A stretch of DNA of 64,000 bases, taken from the NCBI GenBank assembly GCA_032718475.1, contig JAUCBJ010002047.1, positions 1 to 64,000 of the forward strand, given 5' to 3'. The notes beneath the pieces were generated by a model. It was given only the letters and a program-made list of their open reading frames with translations. It was not told the origin of the DNA and made no database searches. Shown here one piece after another: positions 1 to 11,399 of the stretch (positions within the stretch are counted from its first letter, which is position 1; each line of letters opens with the position of its first letter). The position numbers were made by a program, and so were the translations under genes. This DNA comes from Nemertoderma westbladi (lineage: Eukaryota; Xenacoelomorpha; Nemertodermatida; Nemertodermatidae).

Positions 1-2
1 CG

Positions 3-272
3 GAACGAGTACCGGAAGAAACACCCATAACAGAGAGAACGTACTATCTAACGCATCATTACGTTCCCAAACCCGGTAAACCACATGAAGTACGAGTTGT
101 ATTCGATGGCTCCGCTCTATATATGGGTCAATCTCTCAATTCCGAGTTGTTACCAGGACCCAACTTGCTACAATCCTTGTTGGGAATACTTCTCAGATTA
201 AGACAATATTCCATCGCGTTCGCTTCCGATATAGAAGGCATGTTCTTACAGGTCAAGGCGCTAGATTGAGAT
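3..272 (+). pseudogene. BEL/Pao pol, 5' fragment of reverse transcriptase
   Basis: The window opens inside a BEL/Pao LTR-retrotransposon pol gene. The frame starting at base 3 encodes the beginning of the reverse transcriptase: a TYYLTHHYV stretch, the RVVFDGSA fingers motif, the LLPGPNLLQSLLGILLR stretch and the palm motif A region (FASDIEGMFLQVK). The palm aspartate is present in this last block. The frame stops at the TGA ending at 272, where a non-coding insertion begins, and the same RT domain resumes near 1350. In intact BEL elements the two parts are contiguous. Everything upstream (gag, protease) lies outside the window. Family assignment is by motif order and is confident; the split makes this copy non-functional. 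Confidence 0.85.
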
Positions 273-1346
273 AGGTGAAGGGACTTTTACAATAATATAT
301 TTCTCTATGTTGTGCATTTTATATATAGTATTATATGTACTGTTTGTATGTAGTTCAATGTTTATTGCATTTATATATTTAGTATTATAGTTTGTGCAAT
401 ACGATTTCTCACTAACACTCACTAACATTTATCTCATTTAACATTTCTCTCAAACATTATTATCAGACTATATTGACAAGACTAGTTTCGACCACAGAGA
501 CAGAACGAAATAATCTAAAATCGTCACTCTAGTCTATGCTATATACTATATACTAGCTACCGTATGTTATACTGTACTATACAATCTCTATAATAATCGA
601 TATTAAAATAAAATAAATAAATAATAAATAATAAAATTTAAAATTAAAAACAAATTAATAATAAAAGACCCTTATCTCAAATGAATGCTATTCGGTAAAA
701 TAAAGTAAAAGAAAAGGGTTGCAAATAAAAAAGGAAAGTAGACACGGGCAAACAGTCTACTAGCGCCCTTCCCCCACAAAAAAAAATAAAATAAAATTTT
801 TTTGAGATTTTGGCTTCGCAATATCTCAAGGGGGGACTGTTACAGATTGTACATGACCAGTAAAAAAATACCCCTTATTTCGTACAATGCTTGTAACAAG
901 TCAGCTCGAGCATATTAGCCCACAAAATCCAACCGCTAGCATTCAATATAATATAATGTTTATAATATCAGCTGATATCTACTACTATACATTCTTGGCC
1001 GGGTAATCTAATTGCTATGCTACATTCACTATTCAACTCTCGCCAATTATCACCACTTCTAATACCGCATACAATGACAATAAGACACATTGACCTATGA
1101 CAGCTCTTCTTTACAACTTCCCTGTCCCTTTGTATCTCAACCTATTTAATCAACTAACAACCGCGATGAAATTCATTCTGTTATTAGGGAATCCGAAGTG
1201 TATCTTTTTACCGAACATATTTTGATGATATTAAATTCTAACATTCTTCAATAAACATTCCTGTTATTACTATTATGTTATCACAATGTTTTTCGGTCAT
1301 TAAGATTAAATCACGCATAACTGACAGAATCAGAGCGATTAAAGTA
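273..1346. mobile_element. AT-rich insertion splitting the BEL RT; LTR-like start at 838
   Basis: About 1.1 kb without coding potential separates RT motif A (ends near 266) from the next RT block (starts near 1350). Bases 273-800 are strongly AT-rich. A purine run at 828-837 (AAGGGGGGAC) is followed directly by TGTTACAGATTG, which is the layout of a polypurine tract and the start of an LTR. An AATAAAC polyadenylation-like signal lies near 1249. I infer the 3' end of another LTR element, or a rearranged part of this one. The right boundary and any target duplication could not be fixed. Confidence 0.35.
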
Positions 1347-4300
1347 AAAAACGCTCACAGTAAAAATTTTCTATGGTGGCCTGAAGGCGACCTCAAACAG
1401 AAACCAGTGGAGTACTGGATGACCATCCAGGCTTTTGGGATCATATCCAGTCCTTCAAACGCCTGCTCCGTGGTACGGACCACTGCGGATGACAACCGAG
1501 ACGCCTTCTCAAAAGAGGTGATTGACAACATCAAAAAGGACATATACATGGACGACAATTTAAAGTCCCTTCCATCGGTAAAAGAAGCCATTGATGTCGC
1601 GAAAGGAACGGTAGAGTGTTTGAAAAGAGGTGGATTTCGACTGACGAAATTCACCAGTAACTCCCGTGAGTTTCTGGAAGCGATACCGGTAGAAGACCGA
1701 GGAACGAAAGACCTCGACCTAATAAAAGATGATCTTCCAGAAACCAAGACGCTTGGCTTGAAGTGGGACACGGAGAGAGATATCCTGTTTTTTCAGCTAA
1801 AACAGCGAGAGAATCCAGTTTGGACCAAACGGATTTGTCTAAGTATCCTGAGCACTTATTTCGATCCATTGGGATTTATTAGCCCAGTCATATTGATTGC
1901 TCGGAGTTTAGTACAACAAATGTGGCTTGAAAACCACTCATGGGACGATCCACTTACGGGAGAACTGTTAAAGAAATGGATGAAATGGGAAGATTCTCTA
2001 CCTGCCATCGAGAGTTTTATAATTCCCCGTTCATATTTTGGTCATGTTCTCCCTACATATTCCTATCAACTCCATGTGTTTGGAGACGCTAGCGATATGG
2101 GAATAGGAATAGTAGCATACCTTCGAGTCGAAACCCCGGATGGAATCAAAGTCGCCTTGGTCACCTCTAAGGCATTGATTAACAACAAGTTGAAGGTTCC
2201 TCGAGCGGAGTTAAAAGCGGCTCTCTACGCTACAGCCATCGGACGGAATGTCACGGAACAGATCGATTATCCACTGGAGAAAACTGTTTACTGGACCGAC
2301 GCTTTGCTCGTGTTGGAGTATATAACCAATGAAGTCTGTCAGTTCAGCGTCTTCGTTACCAACAGAGTGGCCATTATCCTTAGTCGAACAACAATAGATC
2401 AATGGAGACACTGCCCTGGTACGATTAATCCAGCTGACATCGCCTCCAGAGGAGCCACTCCACAGGAACTGATAGATACTCCAGACTGGTTGGGTAGACC
2501 CGACTTCCTGAGCAAGGAAGAAGATGAATGGCCTCCTCACCTTACTACGGCAGAGATCAGACAAGCCAAGGGAGCGGAAAAGGTCAAACCTAAAACCCGA
2601 GCGAGCAAGTCGAAGTTATTTAAACCGACGATCGATCTATCTGTATTACATGCTTCCGGAAATGATGCTTCAGATCCACAATCCCTCGTCACGCTCAAGT
2701 CTGTTGTGGAAATTAAGGATAGAGATTGGAAATCTGGAATACCAGACGTCTCGCAAGGATTCTCACCCCTGCTGCAGCGAGCAATACATCATTACAGTTC
2801 CTGGAATCGGCTCTGTAAGGCCGTCGCATATTTAAAGCGATGTTTTCATCATCGTTATTCCAGGACGAAGACCATTAATGATACTGCTCCATTAACATCG
2901 GTCCAAGTTCATGCTATTAAAGATTTACCTAAATATAAAATACCCGATCGGTTTCTAAAAGAAAAGATCAGTTACCAGGAGCATGAAGAAGCCAATAAAC
3001 AGATACTGCGACTCCTGCAATGCTACGAGGATTCCGACAAGTATTTCCTGTTGTTAAGAAATCCACAGATGCGCTTAAGGGATCGCTTCTCTAGCACAAT
3101 GATAGATGGGTTAATACGTGTTGGAGGAAGGCTAACTAATGCGCCATTATCTTTTGACACTAAATTCCCCATACTCATCAGGAATCTTGAAGTACAAATC
3201 AAGATGATTGTAGATGTTCACAGTAAACTTTATCATGCTGGTAGAGAACGAGTTCTTAGCGAAATTCGAACTCGCTATTATTTCTATAAACCACGTAGAG
3301 CTCTGAACCAAGTTCTTAGGAACTGCATACCCTGTAGGAAAGCATTCAGTAGGCCTTTAACACAGCGAGAGGCAGAATTACCTAGGGAACGAGTAAGCTT
3401 TTATGAACCACCCTTCACTAATACTGGTGTAGATTTATTTGGCCCTATTGAAGTATATCGCGCTAGGACTATAGTCAAGAGATGGTGTGTCATCTTCGTA
3501 TGTATGACTTGTAGAGCCATCCATCTTGATATGGTGAACGATCTATCTACTAACAGCTTCGTCTTAAGTTTATGACGACAGATCGCTCGCTTCGGAACTA
3601 GTAATACCATGCGATCGGACAAGGGAACGAACTTCATTGGTGCCAACAACGAAATTCAGGCTTACGTAAAGGACTGGAATCAAAGACAGGTGGACGACCA
3701 GCTACGGATAACAGCGTCTAGCTGGACCTTTAACGCCGCCGACGCCCCTTGGTGGGGAGGAAGTTGGGAGAGATTAATTCGAAGTGTCAAAACCGCATTT
3801 CACTTTATAGTGCCGTGCCGCGCATATCTCACTGACGAACTTCTGCGGACGTTAATGGAGGAAATCGCTGCCTATCTTAACGAGAGACCGCTTATGCCAG
3901 TCTCATCGAGTCCCGATTCCCTGGAAGCGCTAACACCCGCTCACTTCCTACTTAAGAAACCTGTAGCCATGCTCCCACAATCCGAGATTGCCGACGGAGA
4001 TGAATACTGCCGTCGAACTTGGCAGCTTATGCAGTTGCTATCCCGTCGTTTCGCTGACCATTTTGAGAAACATTATCTGCCCACGCTACAACTTCGAACT
4101 AAGTGGTTTGCGCAGCAGGAAAATGTCAGCGCCGGAGACATGGTGCTTATTGTAGATCCGGACCTTCCTCGCAGACGGTGGCAGACAGGTCGTATCATTG
4201 AGACGCACATCTCGGAGGATGGTTTAGTGCGCTCAGTAGAACTCGTCGTCATGCGGCGTAACTTCAAGAAACCTGGCACAATCTTTGAGACTCAACAACT

Positions 4301-4430
4301 CAATCGCCCAGTTGGTCATTTATGTTTGCTGAAAAGAGACCGGGAACTCTCCGGAAACTATGGAAGGCAAGAAACTCTTCCCACGACCACCTCCCTAATC
4401 CCTCAAACATCTAGGGGCTCCTCAACGTAG
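1275..4430 (+). pseudogene. BEL/Pao pol: RT (palm on), RNase H, integrase
   Basis: This is the remainder of the BEL pol polyprotein. From about 1350 the frame shows the FLWWPEGD and FGIISSPSNA blocks, the catalytic YMDD (near 1549), the GLKWD and DPLGFISP connection motifs, and an RNase H-like segment (VFGDASDMG). The integrase follows, with an H-H-C-C zinc region (HSKLYHAGRERVL ... CIPCRK) and a core starting NTGVDLFGP. An in-frame TGA at 3573-3575 cuts the integrase; the same frame continues at 3576 with RSDKGTNF and the C-terminal BEL block (RRRWQTGRIIETH, NRPVGHLCLL) to 4430. An arginine is usual at that position, so CGA to TGA is a likely origin. Apart from the 5' split and this stop codon the frame is open, so decay is moderate. 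Confidence 0.85.
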
Positions 4431-4966
4431 TACGTCTGGAGTGGGTGTATGTCTATATTATTTTATTTATTTTATTACATTTTATATGTAAATATTATTA
4501 TGTACTTTATTATAATCGTTTTATTTAATTTTATTTAGTAGAATGTTATTTATATCATTTAGTAGATTAGTGCAATATATTAGTGTGTATTACGTAATTA
4601 CATAATATATCTAGTGTGACGGCGAGAAATAATTCTTTTCTCTTTCCTTACTGTCCGTATTATATTATAAATGCGAGACTATAGTAAGATGACATGTCCG
4701 TACTTATTAAAAGTACAATAAAGCTCCTACTATATTTAGGTATTATTGGTAGGCAGAGTATTAGGAATGCAAAGTTCAGATCCTCGTGTCTCGGCTAAAC
4801 CAAGCTCTGGGTAGACCTTGGAAACGACTTGCCTCTTCACACTGACATTGCTTCGTGCGATATTGCTCTTCTACCTTATATTTAATAATACATATAGTAG
4901 CATGATGTCCCTCTAACAGTAGCGTGAAACGCAAATAAATCTGTTACACCTTTGACCATCTGTAAT
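4431..4966. other. Non-coding AT-rich 3' flank of the BEL element
   Basis: No gene is seen. The stretch should hold the 3' UTR and 3' LTR of the BEL copy. A segment ending CTGTTACA at about 4947 could be an LTR end, and AATAAAG at 4719-4725 looks like a polyadenylation signal. No second LTR is in the window for comparison, so LTR borders are not assigned. Confidence 0.4.
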
Positions 4967-5224
4967 TCTAGTCGATTAAGATATCGCGGCACCCACCGAT
5001 ATACTTGAAAGACAAATTCTAGAATCAGTGGTTAACGTCCCCAGATAAGTTCTGGAATAAATCGGTGCCCATCTTAAATATTAATTTAATATTTATTAAA
5101 ATCTGTAAAATTCAGATCCTTAAAATTTCTAGTCAATTAAGATATCGCAGCACTTACCGATACTCTTAAAAGACAATTTTATAGAATTAAGGATCTTAAG
5201 TCCCCAGATATGCTCTGGAATAAA
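4967..5224. repeat. Two imperfect direct repeats of about 96 bp
   Basis: Bases 4967-5062 and 5128-5224 share the order: TCTAGTCRATTAAGATATCGC, a CACY...ACCGATA block, AAAAGACAA-type spacer, GTCCCCAGATA and TCTGGAATAAA. They are separated by about 65 bp of AT-rich DNA. Function is unknown; they lie upstream of the orphan ORF at 6055. Confidence 0.65.
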
Positions 5225-5822
5225 ATTGCGTCAATTTTACCATCAAATAATAAAATTCACGGGAATAAATTTGAATTCATATCTTTAAAATGAATTTAAT
5301 AAATTGTCATTTTATGCAATTTATAACATTCCCAAAATTCCATTAATTAATAGATAACGGGAGCGGAGATTTATCCTATTGAGTGTATTAGAGTGCGAAA
5401 ATCTCCAGCATATAGTCAATAGCCGATAAAATTTATAAAATCATGCATAAAGAGGATATTGACAATTAAAAGAATTACTATTAAATAGCATCCCAGATCT
5501 GTATGCATGAGAATTACCCTAATTCTACTGCTAGCTTTCCATAATGTCACCATGGCAACACCCACGCTAGAATTAGAAACGAGTTAAAGGAACAATAGAA
5601 AGCTTGTCCCATTGCCTAGTATAAAGATTACATAGCACTGTTTAGTATCCAAGAATACGCAATAACAACGTGACATTCTGGAAGGCACTGACTAACGGAC
5701 AAATGGCCTGTATGCTTATAATTGGTGACATTTGTGTGGAATTTGTGCGTTTGTAGGTGAATGTTGCTACTAAAGTGTGTTTACAGTAGCTAGTCGCAAT
5801 CGTAAAGTAAACCTAACTCTCC

Positions 5823-5831
5823 TATATAAAG
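5823..5831 (+). promoter_or_regulatory. TATA box upstream of the orphan ORF
   Basis: TATATAAAG lies about 225 bp before the ATG at 6055, in an otherwise non-coding 830-bp stretch (5225-6054). The 13-mer TATATAAAGAACC recurs exactly at 10932. A promoter role is inferred from the sequence only. Confidence 0.45.
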
Positions 5832-6054
5832 AACCTCAAGTGGATCCAAGCCTTTGGGACGGACAGTGGAGTGACTTGTGCCGGTTATTGTTGTCGTGCT
5901 GTTGCTACAACGTTGGCGTAAACACTGCGACAACGGTACATCGGCGCTGAGGATCCCACTGTCCGGGGGGCCGAGAGTGTTAGGCAGCGACGCCCGCTCG
6001 CCTAAAATATATGATATAAACTCGTTGTAATATTAATAAACTCCGATAGCGGAT

Positions 6055-9000
6055 ATGACGGAGCTGATAGAAGATGATCTTGGTATCAGGGAGCGATATA
6101 CTCTACCTTTGCAAGCATTTGTGGATAGCTTGATAAGTGGTGAACCCGATCCCACTACTACGGAAGACGATGGTCGTTATATCGAACCGCCGATGTCTCA
6201 AGAGCAACTCACGCGTGAATTGGACTATAGAAAATTCACGGCTCGCTATACACATCGTAATGGTACGTATATGGACTTCCTAACTACCGGCCACCCTATC
6301 GACTTACATGATACTGACGATGTAGACACCGAAAGGGAAATGGTTTTATTTAAGTATCATACCCAGCGGAGTCGTAACGATAAACCGAGAATAGACCACG
6401 AGAACTCTATTCGTAACCGACTTGAAAGAGAAAACGTTGAGGAACCAGATAAACGTATCGACTTCAACGACTACCTGGAATTTTTGAGAGAAACCTATCT
6501 CAATATTGCCAGTCAAAGGAACCTAGAGACTCGATATCCTCAAGGTATACATCATGACCCTATAGTAGAGCTCAAACAACTCTATTTCACTATAATGTAT
6601 CTCACCGCCGATCGTCCACTACCCGTTGTTCCCGATAGCTTTGAACAAATGGAGGAATATTGTAAAACTGGAGAACGATCACCCGCGTTTCCCCTACAGG
6701 ACGTACGTCTTTGGTATTATTGTGACGAATGCCCTAGACCCAACCAACAAACGGAAAGACATAAACATCCGCGGAGACGTTGCGCTAAACACAGTTTTAC
6801 GCGTTATACGTACGGGAGTTTCGAGCGAAACCTGTTCGATGTATCACCCACGATCGCTCGCCTCAAACGGTCACTAAATAAACCCATGATCAGAGTTCCG
6901 GAATACTCGGTCAGGCCTCCTCATTCCCCGGTGAGACCTCAAACTCTTGATCCTAACAGTATCACTGATCCTCCCGAACTATATTCTCTGTTCAAAGATT
7001 TGGTGTTACCCGAGCAGTTAATTGGTGGTGCTCCAGCAGTGGGTTCGTTAGATATTCGACCATCCTATTTAGCCGGATTGGGACGCGGGCATCTAACATC
7101 GCCATTTAATCCTTACAATCGGCCAGGATTAACCCCGATACAACCTGCCACGGAAGTCGAGGAGAGCGTTATAAGAAATGCTTTAGACGCTATTCGACAG
7201 AAAATCGGGAAGGGAACACAGGATTGCTTAGAGAAACGTAAATTACAGCAACAAGTCCAAGCGGTGAAGGAGTTAGCCTTACCACAGTTTGATCGAGAAA
7301 TCCAAAATCTAGAGGAAGATATCGAGCTTGGACGCACGTATTCCCTACAGGAGTTTTTGGACGAGCGTCTACAACAACAAGTGGAGGAGAATCAACTCGA
7401 AAAGAAGCATACGGAAATGGACGAGAGGGAAGAAGCCGCTTTAGCCCAACCCGAAGCCCAAATCCTTATGACGGATCTCTACTCTAAGACCATCCGTCAC
7501 CCCTCGATGATTCCCCATTTCGGAGACAAACTCTTTGCGACGGCACAACCCCAACCAGTTGATATCAGTATAAGATCACGCGATCTTATCGCCGACGCCC
7601 CCATGTTACAGCGTCCGCCAATCGAAGCTGCTCGTGTTGACGGTATACTCGTTGAACCTCCGGACAATCGAGCGGATCTTGTCCGTCGTATGGTACACGA
7701 TGTCAACATACGCGCTAGACCTTTAACGAACTCGTTTTATGGGATTAAAGACCACCCTTATTACGTTAATCTGACTCAATATTATCTGATAAAACCAGAA
7801 GATCCGACGCATAACTTAAAGTTTCTACCGCTAATAAATCCGCTAGACATTGTCGAACTCGAGCAATTACAGAAACATCTGGATCAGTTAGTAAAGGTAA
7901 ACTCATTTAGAAAACCATATAATATCTCTAGAATTGAGAATGATGCAACACCTCCCTATAACCTCGATGGATTCATTAAAACTCGATTAGTCCATTGGAA
8001 TCTTGACGTATTATTCGAGGAGGAGAGAATACAAAGACAGGGAAATATGGAGACGTGTAACACTCAATCCCTGAAGTATAGAGATCTCCCTGACGCTAAC
8101 CAATGCGCCACCTTGTGGCATCCAGTAGGGATGACCCTCGAGAACGCTACAAAAGAGTGGAATGAAACTCTTAATATCATTGAGATGTATGGAGTCGTCA
8201 CCTACGACAATGAAGGCAGCGTTCCGGTCGGAGAACTAGGAACCACGCGCATGATCCACATATGCGGATTAGCCGGTTCTACTCACGTGTTTACTCGAGC
8301 GTGTTCCGACGTGATTGATTATTCTTTTGAAGCTCTCACTGAAACACAAAAGAATCTCCGACATGGTCAATTCGCACTCGCGCAGCGTTACGTCATCGAC
8401 ACCGAACGCAAACCGGCCATGGGTATTGATGGATCGATGTTACCACAGCCCGTGCTCGAGATGTTGTTCAACGAAAGAATCCTTAAAATCGGTTCCGCTG
8501 TTTATGGAGATCTCCAAAACGATTTTCGAAATATGGAGGATATACCATATCCTTTCGTGGATACACAGTTAATTGCTCCCTGGGCAGAAGGCCGAGGTTT
8601 CTTCCGCACCATGTATGCTAATACGTCTAGCAACATTACCAAAGTTCAACGAACTTCCATCGGACATCTGGCCTTTCAGGAATACGGATGGAATTTCAAG
8701 GTTGGAAATCCCATAAACTATCAACAAGTATATGGAGACCATTATTCCCGATTATACTTTGACGGACCATTGACCACACCTGGCGCCGTGTATAGCTTCA
8801 TGAGTGTCCCACTACGTCCCTCCTTAGCTATCTACACGATCTTTGAAAACACCGCACTTTCCGGTTGGCTAGCCGATGTGTGCAGTCGTACTATACGCGC
8901 CCATCCATTAGTACTTGGGACCAAACTCGCTAAGCTAGATGAACATAATAAATTCATCCGCTTTGAATGTTTCCGACGATTCCTAACACCGTTTCGTAAC

Positions 9001-10308
9001 ATGGATAGTCAATTTAAAGACCGCGCGTTGACCAAACTCAGCCTCAGACACTCCGCCGCTGAGAAGTTAGATAGTGCTGGATTTGCCATTTTTAAGGATA
9101 TTTGTATATCGAATTTACATTCTTCTGTTATTCAAAGACCTCGAATCCCTACAGGTTATTCTGTCGTGGAAATTCAAACAGTAGGTCCACCGGAAGAGAC
9201 GGCTACGCCCACCTCAGCTATGCAATGGGAAGACGAACCAATATGTCTAGAATCCGAGGAGATTCAACCTACCACGCCTCGGAACAGCGACAACGACTAT
9301 ATCCTAGAATGGTATCAAGGTCCACAGTGTCTCACTGCGTACGATTATCGTCATGCCAACTATGTTGATCGACAGCGTTGTCGGTTATGCGCATCTAGAG
9401 ACCATACTACGCCCATGGACACGAACGCCCCATGTTCTTATTTCCACGAACAACCGTCGATGGAAATTTACTGTGCCTATTGTCGACTCAATAGTTCGCA
9501 CATTTTTGCAGTCTGTCCCCAATTTATGACGCAATGCCACCATTGTCAACTAAAAGGACACGCCAGCTTTGATTGTCCATTTAATAAAGATTTAGAAAGT
9601 GTAGATGAATTGATTACACTCCGTTATATCAGAGCTTGGGAAGCGAACGCTGATTTGCATTGTAACTCATGCCACCGCTATTACCCTGGACGCGCTTACG
9701 AAGGAGTTTATGCGTTCCATCCTTACCTATTCGCTTCTGTTGAACAGAAAACACGCATACCGAGTTACGAACTACTGAAGCGCGTCGGAGAATGCATTTC
9801 GACTAAGTTTGTGCGCAAATTCCTCAGACAGGTTAATCCCAGTGATATTCATTCCTTTCACTTAATTAATTTTATCCGTCACGACCCTGATTATGGAGAA
9901 ATATTCGTTAACTCACACCCTGAGTTACAAGAGGTATATCGACGGCCTTACGAATATCGAGCCCGAGAACGTGAGTTGGAAAGAACCATTAAACCAAGGC
10001 AGTTTCTAATGGCCTATGGTCCACCCATGGCTCTCGTTCAGACCACGCGTAAAGGACCCGTAAGAGCAGCCGTCTTAAAACGCGCTCTAAAAGCCGTTAG
10101 ACCCCAGTCCCCCGAAGTTGATGTCAACCTACCAGGCACGTCGACCGGCGGATACACCGACCACAATCCTGCACCTTCTGATGCAATTATATTGCACCCT
10201 TCACCCAGGAGTTATAGCCCTCCTTGTAAAGTGGCTCGCCCCAAAGAGAAAAAGACTCTGGCTAGCTTTAAAAAACTGCGTAAACGCCGTCCGCGCAAGA
10301 AAGACTAA
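6055..10308 (+). CDS. Unknown 1417-aa protein with zinc-knuckle clusters, possibly gag-like
   Basis: This is a single intact frame of 1417 codons that I do not recognise. Visible features: an acidic N-terminus; a Cys/His cluster near residues 222-246 (CDEC, then H, C and H); and a Gln/Glu-rich probably helical stretch near residues 375-470. The C-terminal third has a Cys/His-rich block near residues 1105-1240, including two CCHC-type knuckles, one CX2CX5HX4C and one CX2CX4HX4C, followed by a CNSCHRYYPG motif. The tail is very basic (KKLRKRRPRKKD). Zinc knuckles plus a basic tail suggest a nucleic-acid-binding, gag-like protein of a retroelement. No protease, RT or integrase follows, however, and 1417 residues is far longer than a usual gag. 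A TATA box is 225 bp upstream. Codon use is even and there are no breaks, so it may still be under selection. It could also be a domesticated element gene. Confidence 0.6.
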   Translation: MTELIEDDLGIRERYTLPLQAFVDSLISGEPDPTTTEDDGRYIEPPMSQEQLTRELDYRKFTARYTHRNGTYMDFLTTGHPIDLHDTDDVDTEREMVLFKYHTQRSRNDKPRIDHENSIRNRLERENVEEPDKRIDFNDYLEFLRETYLNIASQRNLETRYPQGIHHDPIVELKQLYFTIMYLTADRPLPVVPDSFEQMEEYCKTGERSPAFPLQDVRLWYYCDECPRPNQQTERHKHPRRRCAKHSFTRYTYGSFERNLFDVSPTIARLKRSLNKPMIRVPEYSVRPPHSPVRPQTLDPNSITDPPELYSLFKDLVLPEQLIGGAPAVGSLDIRPSYLAGLGRGHLTSPFNPYNRPGLTPIQPATEVEESVIRNALDAIRQKIGKGTQDCLEKRKLQQQVQAVKELALPQFDREIQNLEEDIELGRTYSLQEFLDERLQQQVEENQLEKKHTEMDEREEAALAQPEAQILMTDLYSKTIRHPSMIPHFGDKLFATAQPQPVDISIRSRDLIADAPMLQRPPIEAARVDGILVEPPDNRADLVRRMVHDVNIRARPLTNSFYGIKDHPYYVNLTQYYLIKPEDPTHNLKFLPLINPLDIVELEQLQKHLDQLVKVNSFRKPYNISRIENDATPPYNLDGFIKTRLVHWNLDVLFEEERIQRQGNMETCNTQSLKYRDLPDANQCATLWHPVGMTLENATKEWNETLNIIEMYGVVTYDNEGSVPVGELGTTRMIHICGLAGSTHVFTRACSDVIDYSFEALTETQKNLRHGQFALAQRYVIDTERKPAMGIDGSMLPQPVLEMLFNERILKIGSAVYGDLQNDFRNMEDIPYPFVDTQLIAPWAEGRGFFRTMYANTSSNITKVQRTSIGHLAFQEYGWNFKVGNPINYQQVYGDHYSRLYFDGPLTTPGAVYSFMSVPLRPSLAIYTIFENTALSGWLADVCSRTIRAHPLVLGTKLAKLDEHNKFIRFECFRRFLTPFRNMDSQFKDRALTKLSLRHSAAEKLDSAGFAIFKDICISNLHSSVIQRPRIPTGYSVVEIQTVGPPEETATPTSAMQWEDEPICLESEEIQPTTPRNSDNDYILEWYQGPQCLTAYDYRHANYVDRQRCRLCASRDHTTPMDTNAPCSYFHEQPSMEIYCAYCRLNSSHIFAVCPQFMTQCHHCQLKGHASFDCPFNKDLESVDELITLRYIRAWEANADLHCNSCHRYYPGRAYEGVYAFHPYLFASVEQKTRIPSYELLKRVGECISTKFVRKFLRQVNPSDIHSFHLINFIRHDPDYGEIFVNSHPELQEVYRRPYEYRARERELERTIKPRQFLMAYGPPMALVQTTRKGPVRAAVLKRALKAVRPQSPEVDVNLPGTSTGGYTDHNPAPSDAIILHPSPRSYSPPCKVARPKEKKTLASFKKLRKRRPRKKD

Positions 10309-11399
10309 CTGTTTAGAGTATTTATGTATATTAGAAATTGTGATTTTGTATATTTTATAGACTTAAATCCCATTTTCTGGGAGCGGTGTAAAAGCTTTTG
10401 TGGGATAACTGATTCGTTTGCCTTGCTAACCAGTTCCCCCCAGGCGCTGGAATACTCTAAAAAGGTATCTATAACTAGAATAGTGCAAGCTACCGGCTGA
10501 TTGGCTGATTTGCTGTGCGAAGGGATCTGGGCTACGTTTGATCGTCCAACCAGCTTGGGAAGGTTGCCCCACAGCCCTGCTTTCTGTATCTGCCAATAGG
10601 ATTTGAGTTGGTTTTTGATTTCGACCTATCACAGATCTACTGAACTGAATTTTCCTATCTGTATGCTCATTCTCTGTGGTGGGTGGAAGCCTTTGTAAAT
10701 AAGGTTATTCTTATCAGTTTTCAGTGTGGATGGTGATTCTAAGCCAGGAAGAACGGCTCCGGAATCGCTTGTTTTCAGACTTTATAAGAAACATTAGTAG
10801 GCTTAAGATTATAGAGCGTATAACTGTTATCAGTGCATATCACTTATCTTAACATATCATATCACATATCGGTCCAATACATTATTATACTGCTATTTAC
10901 TGTTGTTTGGTTGAATATTATTTGGAGAACATATATAAAGAACCCAAATTTCCCAATTTTCTTGATACACTACAGGTGAGAGAGGCAGTTTACATATAAC
11001 GATTGCGACTTATATTATAGTGGTTTGTAGTGAATATAATGCTATTTGGTAGCCACTACTTGAGTCAATTGCTATTCTCTTTATACGTGATCAAAGTCAG
11101 TGACTGTCGGCAAACCAGTGAGCAGTATTGTGCGGTACCGGTAGTGTGTATGATTGTGATTGAGACTGATAACAAAGCATCTCCTAAAGAATGCGTCTCA
11201 TACGTGAATTCTAAGCCATATCGTTGTGTTTGGTGTAAGTCATAACTTTGTTTACATAGATAGAGCGCCACGTCCTAAAGGAACTGCTAATATTTCCCGA
11301 AAGTGAATAATATTTGCCAGAGATTATTACATTAGTGATCAATCGAATAATACAAGTAGGCTTCACTGCAATAAATCTAAGCCCTCAGAATCCAGCCCC
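10309..11399. other. Non-coding stretch with a second TATA box
   Basis: No gene is supported over about 1.1 kb. TATATAAAGAACC at 10932-10944 exactly repeats the 13-mer at 5823. About 30 bp further on, ACAG/GTGAGAG (near 10974) looks like a splice donor, so a promoter plus first exon is possible. The short open frames here are not distinctive. Confidence 0.35.

Noticed and set aside
838-896. Short inverted TGTTACA / TGTAACA pair as a complete small element
   Set aside because: Only 7 bp matched over 60 bp; more likely chance near an LTR start.
10426-10632. Short minus-strand ORF in the spacer after the orphan gene
   Set aside because: No recognisable motif and no supporting signals; random open frame.
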